This document shows, piece by piece, positions 54,798-64,000 of a DNA stretch of 64,000 nt. Where the stretch lies: the NCBI RefSeq assembly GCF_963678635.1, contig NC_087065.1, forward strand, positions 35,707,807-35,771,806, in the 5' to 3' direction. The notes beneath the pieces were generated by a model. The model searched no databases, was not told where the DNA came from, and saw nothing but the letters and a program-made list of their open reading frames with translations. Each line of letters begins with the position of its first letter. Position 1 is the stretch's first letter. The DNA is from Symsagittifera roscoffensis (taxonomy: Eukaryota > Xenacoelomorpha > Acoela > Convolutidae). The position numbers and the translations under genes are program-made.

Positions 54798-56688
54798 TTC
54801 TTATTTAATTGATCCGTCCCTTTTGGCTGTAATTACGATAGGAGAGAGGAAACAATCTGCAGAACATCTATTTAATTTTTCGATGTGACCATCTCTTAGT
54901 AGTTGGTCGATACATAATTTAACTTTAGGGAGAAGATGGATCGGAATGCGTTTCCCCTTCACCTGTATTGGCTTTATTGATTCGTTAAAATAAGTGTTAA
55001 TTATGAAATTCTTCGATCTACCGGGTCTTTTTATAAGGTCTGAAAATTGTCTTGATATGTATGCTCTAAACTCACTTTGTGATAGTGTCTCTTGGTTTTG
55101 GTCTAGTTTTCTGTCTGATGCAAATTTTATTTGATTGACGTCCATCCCAATCGGTGATTCTTTCTGAGTTATCCATAGCTCTGACCCATTGGGTGGGGGT
55201 TGTTTCTGGAGTACTACTATTCCCGGTAATATGTCGTTTCCGAGGAGATTTCTTTCTGCTCTTCGGTAATAAAAAATTTCTGGTCACTAGCGTCCCAACC
55301 CTTCGATCGAATTCTCACCCGAACTCTTTTAATAATGTTTATTGTGCTCCCGAAGCCTTGGTACGCTTTCTTTGTTATTTCGTCAACAGGTTCTATTTTT
55401 TAAAATCTTTCTTGTATCTTCAATTCATGAAGTAGGTCTTTTTTCATGAATGAGATTGGGATTGCTGAGTCAATTCTGAATTTCGGTGCAGTAAGGGTTG
55501 AAACTTCCCAGAGATACCATCAACGTCTTTTTTAGTTCTAGGCCTTAAAGTACGGGTTAAGTACGGTTCTCACTCCAAGTCCGATCTTATCTTCAACTGC
55601 ATTTATTTGGATATCCGTGTCCAGCGCTAGAACTAAAAAATCATCAAAGTTGACATCGAATTTGGGATTCTCCTACGGGTTAAACCGGGTATTTTCTTTT
55701 TCGTGGGATATTTGGTTTTGTTCGACTATGTTTGTTTGCGTTCTTGCTGTACTCCTGCAATGTTTTGCAAAAAGGCTTTTACGGCCGCACGTACTGCAGT
55801 TTCTATCTCTGGCTGGGCATGTAGTTAGGTGTCCCTTCTTGAACTGCTGACCACAGTTGCGACACTTATTGTTTTCGACGATATTTAGTGTCGGTTCATT
55901 CTTTATAAATTGTGGTCTCTGTACCGCATTATAGGCCGGGAATTTTAGGTACTGTTATTGAATTTTCGTACTTTTCTCATGGACTAGTACATAAGATAAT
56001 GCGTTTTCTGGAGTCAAGTATTCGATGCATAATTTCTTTTGTATCTCGACGTTTTGCATATTTGTAATGAAAATGTCTCTGACTAATTCTGACTCTAGTT
56101 CTCTCAGTTTACAATTTTTTGCCAACTCGGATAGTGTTTCGTGGAATTTCTCTAAAAATTCATTTTCTTTCTGTCTTCGGCCAAAGAAGTTAAATCTTTC
56201 GTTTGTAAGGTTTGTAGTGACCGTAAAAGTAGTTTTAAGTAATTCCCAGAATTCAGCAAAGTTTATGTCCAGTATTCTTTTCCCAGAATTTTTATGTGAG
56301 AAGAATTTCTGTCCTTCTCATCCAAGTGCCAGGTATAGTTGCGATTTTAATTTCTTGTCGACATCTCTGATTTGGAAACCGTTGAATTTTGCGTTCTCTT
56401 CTGCTTTTCTCCTTCTCATTTGAAATCTTGGATAGCTAATCGGTGATGTTCATCTTTTTCTGCCCGACGAGCTTGATCATTGGACGGGTCCAATGGTTCG
56501 GCCATGGGGTATGCTAGTTCGGGTATTGCCGCTGGGTTGATTACATCTTCGATGTCCACGGAATCTTTCGCGATGATTGTTAGTTGGAACTTTGCTGACC
56601 ACCTTTCCCAGTCGTGTTGGTTTTCACTCGATGTGTTGTTCCAAAAAAACACTATTCCTCGTAGGTTCGACTCGTTTGACTGCGCCAT
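54798..56688 (-). pseudogene. Ty3/gypsy-type retroelement: gag, protease and start of RT
   Basis: On the minus strand, Gag begins MAQSNESNLRGIVFFWNN. It continues through a capsid-like part (ESELVRDIFITNMQN) to a nucleocapsid region at 55757-55864 with CRNCGQQFKKGH, CPARDRNCSTCG and FAKHC, two Cys-His knuckles of the kind seen in animal K02A2.6-like gypsy elements. After several frameshifts come protease-like segments (SAIPISFMKKDLL; RNLLGNDILPGI) and an RT leader (IPIHLLPKVKLCIDQLLRDG; SPIVITAKRDGSIK). It then stops abruptly at 54798, before the catalytic RT blocks. The element is broken and 3'-truncated, with stops also in gag. No LTRs were recognised. Confidence 0.8.
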
Positions 56689-56699
56689 GTTAAAAAATT

Positions 56700-57010
56700 A
56701 GGGTAAAACCGTCTGTTGGTTAAAATTGGTTAGACTTAAACTAAGACTAGTTTAAGACTGTTTGGTTTAAGATTCCTACAGTTTTAGTTGTAGGCTTTTA
56801 TCTAAGACTAAATAAAAGACTAAGGTAACTAAGCTAAGTTAAGAAGTAGTAAAAAGGTTGAATTAAGAGTTAGTTGCACAAGACTAGTTGGGAATCAAAA
56901 TTGACAATGAAACAATCTCTAGATCTACCAAAAGCCGTTGCGCTTTTGGCAGGTATTTTAAATTGGCATGGTCATAGGTCATAACTGAATATAACTTAGA
57001 GGTTAGACTT
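56700..57010. other. Spacer between two gag remnants
   Basis: Rich in 'aagactaag/ttaagac' phrases. It could be leader or LTR sequence of the first element, but no repeat partner is seen in the window. Confidence 0.35.
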
Positions 57011-58131
57011 TCGACAATAAAATATCACATTTGACACATCTCATAAGGTTGCATTCTTCGTCTGAACTGGATATCTTCTCTGCTGCTTCGTTGACTTGCT
57101 GTGAACGACACATTCGAGCAAAGTGATTTGGCTTGTTGCAATTTTTGCATGTCTAGTCCATTGCCGGACAGTTTCGTATATGTCCCTCCACGAAAGGTTT
57201 TCCACACCTTGTATACGGTTTCTGATCGGTTGCTTTTAGCGTCCCATGTCCTCCGTTTATAAGGCTCTTTGTTTGGCCGCCTTTTGTTTCCTCCTCTTTT
57301 GCCAACCTCCATAATGAGTTCTTGTTTTATTTTTACTTTCCAACCCAGTAGATTTCTTGCACTTGCAGTGTTAGCATATGATTTTGGAAAGTCTTGCGTC
57401 GTCTGTTTGTCTTGTTCAAACTTTAGCGCTCTTTTCAGAACTTCATCAGGTGTGAAAGTTTCAAATGTCAACGAATCTTGTAGAACAGTATTTTTCATTC
57501 TTGAAATGAATAGATCTCGAACTAATTAATTTTCTTATATGCCCAGCTCCGCTTTCACTGCTTGTGCAGTCAAGGCAGCATGGATTCTCGATTCTTGCCT
57601 TCTCGTGAATAGCTTGTATCTCTCATATATTATACTTTTCGTTTTTTCAATTGAGAATTTTGCTAGGGCTACCATCTCCCTAAACTCAAGCTTTGACACT
57701 TCAGTATGGAAATTTTTCGGGTTAAACTCTTTTTTCCTTCCGTTTCTAAGAAAAGAAACATCCTCGAAGCAATTCGTTTTTGGATTTCGTTATAGAACAC
57801 ATTGTGTCCCACCTTTGGTCCGCGGTCCCTTCTTTCTTCGTTTTCAAGCACGACTTTGTCCCTTAATGACTTGTCCCTCGCTTTTCAATCCGCAATTGCT
57901 TGTGCGACCGCATTGCCTCTAGGTGTTTCTGGCCGTGGCAATGGTTCTTCTACGACTGCTTTCGGGTCCTCTAGTAGCAGTTCTGGATTCATATTTTCCT
58001 TCACTGTAACGTCTAATAGAAAATGGTCAAACTAAAATTTAAAGTTCCATGCTGGATACGAATTTGCTGAGGTTCAAAACACCGGAATCCCCATGTCTGT
58101 TCTGTTATCTTGGGACAAAAATCCCGCTGGC
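57011..58131 (-). pseudogene. Second, different Ty3/gypsy-type gag
   Basis: It starts with ATGGCGCAGCC (MAQPAG) near 58131. The reading continues, with stops and shifts, through NPELLLEDPKAVVEEP, NEERRDRGPKVGHNVFYNE and NLVRDLFISRMKNTVLQDSL. It ends in a knuckle region at 57109-57206: TRCGKPFVEGH, CPAMD-stop-TCKNCN and NHFARMC. The first Cys of the first knuckle reads as Tyr, and there is an in-frame stop at 57153-57155. It is related to, but clearly distinct from, the gag at 56.7 kb. Confidence 0.75.
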
Positions 58132-58720
58132 TGCGCCATCTGATACCTCTACGCCCAAGGTGGATAAGTATAACCAAAGGTAGATTTCAAGTTGTCAATT
58201 CACATGAAATCTGTTTTATTCTTTTTATCTTTTTAGGTTAACTGAATTCCGCAACGCAATACGGACACACTGTTCAGTCGTGAAACAAATTAAGTAACCG
58301 TACGTTGACCTTGAACAATACTAATCAAATAAATACACAAATAACATAAACAATCCCCAAGATTAGTGTAGTGTGGCTGCAGCTGCACATACTGTACCAC
58401 AGGTGCCAACTGAAATAGGTCGCAAAAAAGTAACTAACAAAACCAATTATAAAAAAAACAACAAGGGGCAACTTTTGGACTGTTAACAAAATGTTTTTAA
58501 ACATAACCAACACAAAATAGCAATTTGAAAGCAAATAAAAATCGTTGAATTGGACAAACTAGGTTGCCAATTAGAAATCAGAGAACTGAGTTTAGTTGGA
58601 ATTGTGTTTTGAAGTTCTGTAATGTTTTCAGTTTTTTAGTCTTTCTGAAAGAATATTTTCACTTTGATTATGCCTTTGCTGCTTTTACCGGGGGCAATTT
58701 TTAGCATGAATGTCACCAAT
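58132..58720. other. No gene seen
   Basis: May contain the 5' leader of the second gag remnant. No recognisable LTR pair. Confidence 0.35.
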
Positions 58721-58721
58721 A

Positions 58722-59445
58722 AAAATTGCCGGGTACTGTGAAAGTAGCACATAATATTCAGTCTCAAAAATACAAAAACGGTTTTTCAATTTAGGAATCG
58801 ATATTTTTTCTGCGTCGTGTGATAAAAGGATCTCAACAAAACATTACACTTCAGGTATATGCGACAGTCATAGTAAAATAGACAAATTGTTTTGTGGAAA
58901 CCGTTTTTGTAGAAAAATGACTAGAAAAACAAAAAAAAATCGTTATAAAATAAAAAAGAAAATAAGCATGAAAAAGCTATTTTATGCCTGGTCGCTTGCC
59001 TTTATTCGCTCGAAAATAGACAAAAATCAAAAAATTCAAATCGGTTTTTCTTGATAGAGGGAAAATTTCTTGATAAAGGAACTTTTATATTGTTTTTCGA
59101 ATCAAAATTGAGAGGGCTTAATTATGATATATCATTCAGCTATTTCCGGCTAAAATTAAGCAGAATTAGGCTGGCTATTTTAAGCCTGGTCGCTTGCTTT
59201 TATTGCTCGAAATTAGACAAAAAAAATTGAAATGCTCATATCGGTTTTTCTTGATATAGAGGGAATTTGATTATTTTGTTGCTCGAATCACAACTAAAAG
59301 GGCTCGAGTATGGTGTATCATTCGACCCCGTTCGATGATTATTTATGATATCTAATTTGTGTGGAAAAAAATTGAAAAAAAAAGAAAAATAAACTAAAAC
59401 ACACCCAAATACAAAGTTCCTCTGCATTTTTAATGGTCGGACAAA
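58722..59445 (-). mobile_element. Family B element, copy 2
   Basis: The left end has 'gccgggtactgtg-aaagtag-cacata', a partly decayed 3' hairpin. The right end 'aaaacacacccaaatacaaagttcctctgcatttttaatggtcgga' matches copy 1. It contains an internal duplication of about 200 bases ('cctggtcgcttgc...cggtttttcttgata' at 58987 and 59187). Confidence 0.6.
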
Positions 59446-59589
59446 TAGCGGTATTCAAACTAGTTTTTCAAAAGACAATATTAATGACGAGCTTCGGCTG
59501 TGAAAAACAGCATTTTCTCACTGAATAAATTCTAAATCAATAACTGAATACCTCGACCAAAATTTCGATTTTTCCTTTTTTGAGCAGAA

Positions 59590-60030
59590 AAAGTAGGGAA
59601 AAAGAGAAAAATGGATTTATGACTGTTGAAATGGATGCTTGGATGGGTGGTTGGTTGAATGGTTTTTTGTGTTTCTAGATAAATGGGTGGCTCGGTAAAT
59701 GGTCTGTTAGATGGATGATTCGCTTGGGAAAAGGATGGCTTCGTTGATGGATGGATGTATAGATGACCGGATGGATTGGTGACTGGTGTGGATGGACCAA
59801 TTAATGAACAATTGGCTTGATGACTGATTGGTTTATAAGATGGATGATTTTCTACATGGATTGATGGCTTTATGGATGAATACCTGATTGATTTTTTATA
59901 TGAAGGGGTCACTTACTCAGCCAAAGACTTGATGGATCGATGATTGGCTTGCTGGATGGATGGTTGGATTGATTGTCGGAAAATTGCCTCATGGAAGGTT
60001 GGATGGATAGATGGACTGTTGGCTGAAACA
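59590..60030. repeat. Degenerate GATG/GGAT satellite
   Basis: Long run of diverged 'ggatggatgg' and 'ttggatgatt' phrases. The 126-codon minus-strand frame over it (repeated Pro-Ser-Ile/His-Pro) is translated satellite, not a gene. Confidence 0.85.
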
Positions 60031-60144
60031 CCTAGGGGGATAACTTTAGAAGACTAATCTCAGGGGGTTATAAGTTGTTAATGTTGTGTCACGCCGAGTG
60101 ATTGGGATTTGAAAGAGTTAATTTCCCAACCATTTCTACATACT

Positions 60145-60500
60145 ACTATCTTCGAAAAGTATTATTGTCCTGAGATCAAGTTTGAAAGAGTAGTTCATCT
60201 GTGATCATTTTTCTTAAAATTTTGGGGTTTGAAGACTGCCAGTTCGGCCAATTTGGGACAATAAAGGCGAGGAGAAATAATCCGGCGAGGAGAAATTTGG
60301 GAGAAATAATCCGTCCTAGAAATCGTTCCAAATTGGTTGAAAGAAGCTTATTTGTCATAATTGATTTGTTACAAGGAGCAAAATCTATTCTTTTGTGCTT
60401 TATACGGCGTGTGGGGGAATGATTTCATTAAAAAAATTTCAGATTTTAGGAAAAAATTTTTTGTTTTATTTTTTTTACATTTAATTTTGCGCTATTAACG
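60145..60500 (+). mobile_element. Family A relic, 5' part lost
   Basis: Interior family A from 'attattgtcctgagatcaag' to 'gattttaggaaaaaattt'. The central palindrome is altered to 'ggcgaggagaaataatccg' repeated twice. Confidence 0.6.
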
Positions 60501-60960
60501 CGTCAGCTGAGATTTAATTCCTCTGATAAATCGTTCCGATCTGGATTGAGGCATGCTATTTGCGCTTAATAACACTTGAAACAAGCGATGAAACGATAAA
60601 TTACCTGTGATCATTTTTTGTTAATTTTTGGGGGTTTGAAGAATGACAGTTTGGCCAATTTGGGACAATTAAGGCGTGATATATTTCGCGCTATTAACGC
60701 GTAAGCTGAGATTTAATTCATCTGAAAAATTATTCCGAATTGTACTGAGGCATGCTATTTGCATTTATTAATGATTGCCACAAGCAAATTATACTTCTTG
60801 CACTTCACAGGATGATTTTCAAAAAATAACTCACAAAAAAGTTAAGGTTTTTTTTTCTTTTTTTAAGTTCATCGATTTTTTCTAAAGCGAAGACTACTCC
60901 ATAGAAGTAAAGAGGTAGTCGGACCTTTTAGGGTTTCGCCCTGATACGAGCAGTTGTCTT
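60500..60960 (+). mobile_element. Second subfamily of family A
   Basis: Shows 'gatgaaacgataaattacctgtgatc', 'gcgctattaacgcgtaagctgagattt', 'gaggcatgctatttgc' (twice), and a 3' end GTAGTCGGACCTTTTAGGGTTTCGCCCTGATACGAGCAG (spaced over 60917-60955). The stem has mispairs relative to the main family. Confidence 0.55.
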
Positions 60961-61120
60961 ATAGGTCTTCAGAAAAGGTTCATATTTCAGTTTGAATGGA
61001 AACAGGCGGCACTGAATGAGTGATATGCCCAAAAAATTCGAATAGACTTCGAATTCTTAATTAATTATATCTTTCATCGTATATTTTTGCCTATAATTGT
61101 CAGAGCACCATTAGTAATTT

Positions 61121-61561
61121 TCAAAAACCATTTTTGTTCACAACCAGAGTAACGGTACCAACTCTTGGGACATCAATTTTGGCAAAGTTTTTTTTCTCCA
61201 GTTCTTTCGTATTGAGGGGAATGTCAGCAATTTTAGACCCTCGAGGATCACCTGTCTCCGTTGCAAACACAAAATCTAGTTTGCTCGGCAATGATTTCAG
61301 CAAAACTTGAGTATACAATGGCAATGTGTAGTTACTCTGCCAATCGACGAAGAATGAGTGGTATTTTTTAAAATACGCATTGTCCTGCAAGCACACAAAT
61401 GTGAATGTCTTTGATTTGAATGCATCTTTTGTGTTTTTGTTGACAGCTATGCTTGTAATGTAGGCGTTCAGGAAAAATTTGTTCTCTTGTTTAACTGAAC
61501 TCGGAATGGCTAAAACACAAATATCATTTGGATCAAAGTTAACATCTTTCAGCCCTTCAAT
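61121..61561 (-). CDS. Unidentified conserved coding sequence ('VPRVGTVTL' family)
   Basis: The open frame of 146 codons runs from a stop-bounded 5' side (61562-61564) to TAA. It reads DVNFDPNDICVLAIPSS, ENKFFLNAYITSI, FTFVCLQDNAYFKKY, YTQVLLKSLPSKLDFVFA, GSKIADIPLNTKELEKKN and VPRVGTVTLVVNKNG. No Met suits as a start; the AG at 'ctgaaag' (about 61545) could be a splice acceptor, so this is probably a terminal exon. The similarity to the broken copy at 53.8-54.2 kb, with conserved residues around indels, argues that this is a real protein family. No TM or signal is visible and the function is unknown. A mobile-element or viral structural gene is one possibility; there is no proof. Confidence 0.6.
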   Translation of the reverse strand: MEGLKDVNFDPNDICVLAIPSSVKQENKFFLNAYITSIAVNKNTKDAFKSKTFTFVCLQDNAYFKKYHSFFVDWQSNYTLPLYTQVLLKSLPSKLDFVFATETGDPRGSKIADIPLNTKELEKKNFAKIDVPRVGTVTLVVNKNGF

Positions 61562-62803
61562 TTAATTCAGATTAATTTTGTTAAGCACTGCATACAAAAT
61601 TCGCAATTCTGATTGGCTGAAAGGGGGGGGGTTGGAAGGATGGGGAGCATAATGTTAATTTGTTATGATATTAAAAGACATCTGGGCTGAGGCTTCATTG
61701 TAGTGAAAAAATTTACCACTTTTGTTGCAGTCCCGGGTTGACCTCCATAGACCAAAAATGCTAATCATACAGTTCCATAAACGAAGTCAATGAAAAAATA
61801 TTTTGCTAAAATGGTGTCATCGAATTTTCGAAGAACTTTTCTCTTGTTTTGGCATAAATTTTGGTGTATCGTACTAAATAAAAAATAAAAACTTTTTGTC
61901 AAAAAAATGGTACTCATACAATTTCCATAGATAGAATTGCCCAAAAATTTTTTTGTGTTTTTTTTAACCGCAAATTGATTTTCGTACTCATTAAATTTTC
62001 GAATTAAATTTCGCATGCAAAATTTAATTCTTTTTGTGTGTATAACGTAGTCCTGGATATACTAATATTGGATTTTTTTCCTTTTCTCTTGATAACATTT
62101 TAAAAAATGCTCAAGGCTCCTCTTTTTCTTTGAATGACATGTTTTTGTATGCCTTGATCAATGTCTGGTAATTTGAAAATTCAAATTTAGAAATAATCAT
62201 CTTTGAAAATGTTTGCCAAAATTTAAAATTTTGATACTTTCGTTATATTATTTGCGTGAGACAGAATTAAGACCTTGCAGGCTGTTTCCAAAGCATTTTT
62301 AATGCGAGACGGCCAAACCTTTGGTTACTGCGTTTAGTAACCAAGTCTTATGTCATTTGTGTTTGGTTACGAAAACAACCAAAAAATTTTGAGAAATTAA
62401 AATGTAAAGAATCAATATTTTTGGTTTATGGAAAAATGCCAGTCATACAGTTTCCATATATGATAAAATACTAATCAAAGACCTTTCATACAACTTTCTG
62501 TACGTATGGAATTCTATGGAAAGTGTATGACTAGCATTTTTCCAATAATGGAAATTGTATGACTTGCATTTTTGGTCAACCCGGGGTGTTTTGATACGTA
62601 TAAGGGATGCAACAATCAGAGTACGTAAAATAATTTTTTTTTGTAAAAATGCAGGTCATTGGTACACCATTCTTAACAAAATTTCAAACACATTGTCGAT
62701 ACAATCAAAAAACAATAATTGCAGAGATTTTCACACACTAAATTATGAAGCTACGGCCTGGTAAACTAATGAAATCAGAAAGTTTTACTAATTCTAAAAG
62801 GTT
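61562..62803. repeat. GTCATACAATTTCCAT palindromic words
   Basis: AATGCTAATCATACAG (61758), GTACTCATACAATTTCCAT (61910), GCCAGTCATACAGTTTCCAT (62440) and inverted GGAAAGTGTATGACTAGCAT and GGAAATTGTATGACTTGCAT (62518-62570). They are the same core as the array at 20.9-21.7 kb. No gene is supported. Confidence 0.55.
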
Positions 62804-63330
62804 AACAAGACTGCTCGTGCCAGGGCAAAGCCCTGAATGTTCCGACTGCATTTAAATGTCAATGGAGCAGAAATAGCTTGAAAAAACTAAATCTAATAAA
62901 AATAAAATGATTTTCTTTAATTGAGATTTTTTGTGAAAATCATCCGACCACAACGCCATCAAATGTACAAAATGATAAATTTCGCTCCTAGTAACAAATC
63001 AGTTATGGCAATTTGATTTTCTTCAATCAATTTGAACAATTTACTATTTCTAAGACGGATTAAATCTCCGCTTACGCGTAAAATAAGTGAAATATATCGC
63101 GCGTTAGTTGAACCAAATTGGCCATAATGGCAACCTTTAAACCCCCATAACTTTACGAAAAATGATCACAGGTGAAATATCTTTTCAAATTTAAGCTCAA
63201 GACAACAAAATCTTTTGAATGACTCTAAAAAATTCCGTCAAAAATGGCTAGTTAAAATGTCGAAACTTGTTTGAAGAAAAAACCCACCCCGAGCACAAAT
63301 ATTCCGTTACTTTCGTATCGAAAGTCGGAA
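62804..63330 (-). mobile_element. Family A element, copy 18
   Basis: Complete reversed copy: CAAGACTGCTCGTGCCAGGGC, hairpin (CAGGGC-AAA-GCCCTG), central palindromes, ending TCGAAAGTCGGAAC. The hairpin loop differs from other copies while the stem is intact. Confidence 0.8.
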
Positions 63331-63437
63331 CAAAAAATACATATCCAATGCACCCAGTTTGACCAAAGTGCTTCGCATACAAGTCCATACTATGGAAAAA
63401 TGCTTGTCATACAAATCCAACGAAGAAACAAAAAATA

Positions 63438-64000
63438 GCCGGCTACTGTCTTGAAATAATAGTCTTGAAAAACACAAAAAAAGTTTTCTAATCTATATTT
63501 TTTTGCGTGGTGTACAAAAAAAGAATGAAAGTCGTAGTAGAATAGGCCAATTTGAAAAACCTTTTTTGAAGAAAAAAAATTAGAAATTCGAAGAAATTGT
63601 AGAATAGGGGATATTTTTGCAAGTATTTTTTTGATTTTTTTTTAAATCTTTGATTTCAAAACGACGCTAAATAAAGTGCAAAAACTTAATTTACTCAAGT
63701 AAAAGGAAGCTTTCGCGGCTCAAATTTAGTTTAAATAAGGTAATGTGAACATGCACGCTCATTTTATTAGCTCGAAACTAAATCAAAACCAAAAAACTCA
63801 AACCGGTTTTTCCCAAAATTTGAAAAAAAATTTTTAGCAAAACTACAAGTTGGTATGTTTAATCTAAATTGGTAATTTTCATACTTAAAGAACGCTACTC
63901 CATCGCATCACCCAGTCGAAAATAATAAAAAAAAATTCAAAAACGTCAAACCATTTTTTTCGATATGGAATTTTTTTAAAATGTTTTTACTGTCGTCCGA
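63438..64000 (-). mobile_element. Family B element, copy 3, cut by window end
   Basis: 'aaatagccggctactgtc' at the left and 'gcgtggtgtac...gaatgaaagtcgtagtagaataggcc' match copy 2. It continues past 64000, where 'gtcgtccga' may be near the 5' terminus. The 3' hairpin has been lost. Confidence 0.5.

Noticed and set aside
55154-57922. Several plus-strand frames of 70-130 codons
   Set aside because: They are antisense shadows of the gag/pol remains on the minus strand, which show recognisable motifs.
59532-59912. 126-codon minus-strand frame rich in Pro, Ser, His and Ile
   Set aside because: It is the translation of a degenerate GATG satellite. The residue pattern follows the DNA repeat.
61765-62016. 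83-codon minus-strand frame next to the unidentified family
   Set aside because: It overlaps the dispersed GTCATACAATTTCCAT word repeats and shows no similarity to the second copy of the family.

Overview
This window is AT-rich eukaryotic nuclear DNA with sparse coding content. It shows GT-AG introns of 0.2 to 6.6 kb plus one GC-AG intron, LTR and non-LTR retroelement remains, a tRNA-derived SINE-like sequence, a mariner-type MITE-like element and Helitron/Helentron-like short elements. I see no bacterial operons, ribosomal RNA or CRISPR. The mixture looks like an invertebrate animal, but the sequence alone does not fix the species.

The only well-supported host gene lies on the plus strand from about 29.8 to 49.6 kb. 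I assembled it by hand from nine exons whose splice phases agree throughout, giving 464 residues, and there is one weaker candidate exon at 27.4 kb. The protein contains two copies of the same module: an N-terminal helix, a YYY-x-LNL-x-x-FY-x-PL transmembrane hairpin and a long amphipathic helix. The copies are joined by a lysine-rich then Asp/Glu-rich linker. The two-TM plus long-helix architecture resembles SLATT-type membrane effector domains. That match is an inference to be tested, but the internal duplication is directly visible. The introns are packed with transposable elements.

Layout: 0-4 kb holds a degraded APE-type LINE on the plus strand. From 4 to 18.8 kb there are many copies of a ~520-bp hairpin-ended repeat (called family A here), including a nested tandem array of 2338 bp x2 followed by 1299 bp x3. 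From 18.9 to 26 kb come low-complexity DNA, a ~165-bp palindromic tandem array, more family A and a ~24-bp minisatellite. A mariner-type element lies at 26.7-27.2 kb. The tandem-module gene spans 27.4-49.6 kb with its intronic repeats and a ~160-bp tandem array at 47-48 kb. From 50 to 53.8 kb there is little except dispersed repeat fragments. From 53.8 to 58.1 kb on the minus strand are an unidentified degraded coding sequence and remains of two different Ty3/gypsy-type elements. From 58.7 to 64 kb there are hairpin-ended elements related to family A (family B), a GATG-rich satellite, a second open copy of the unidentified coding family, and more family A.

Family A has the marks of non-autonomous Helentron-like elements: a 5' terminal GTTCCGACT, its inverted copy just inside the 3' end, a 3' stem-loop, and T/T flanks. 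The related family B keeps the same frame but has a different, still paired, 3' hairpin. A recurring second theme is short elements or clusters whose edges carry doubled 10-16-bp 'words'.
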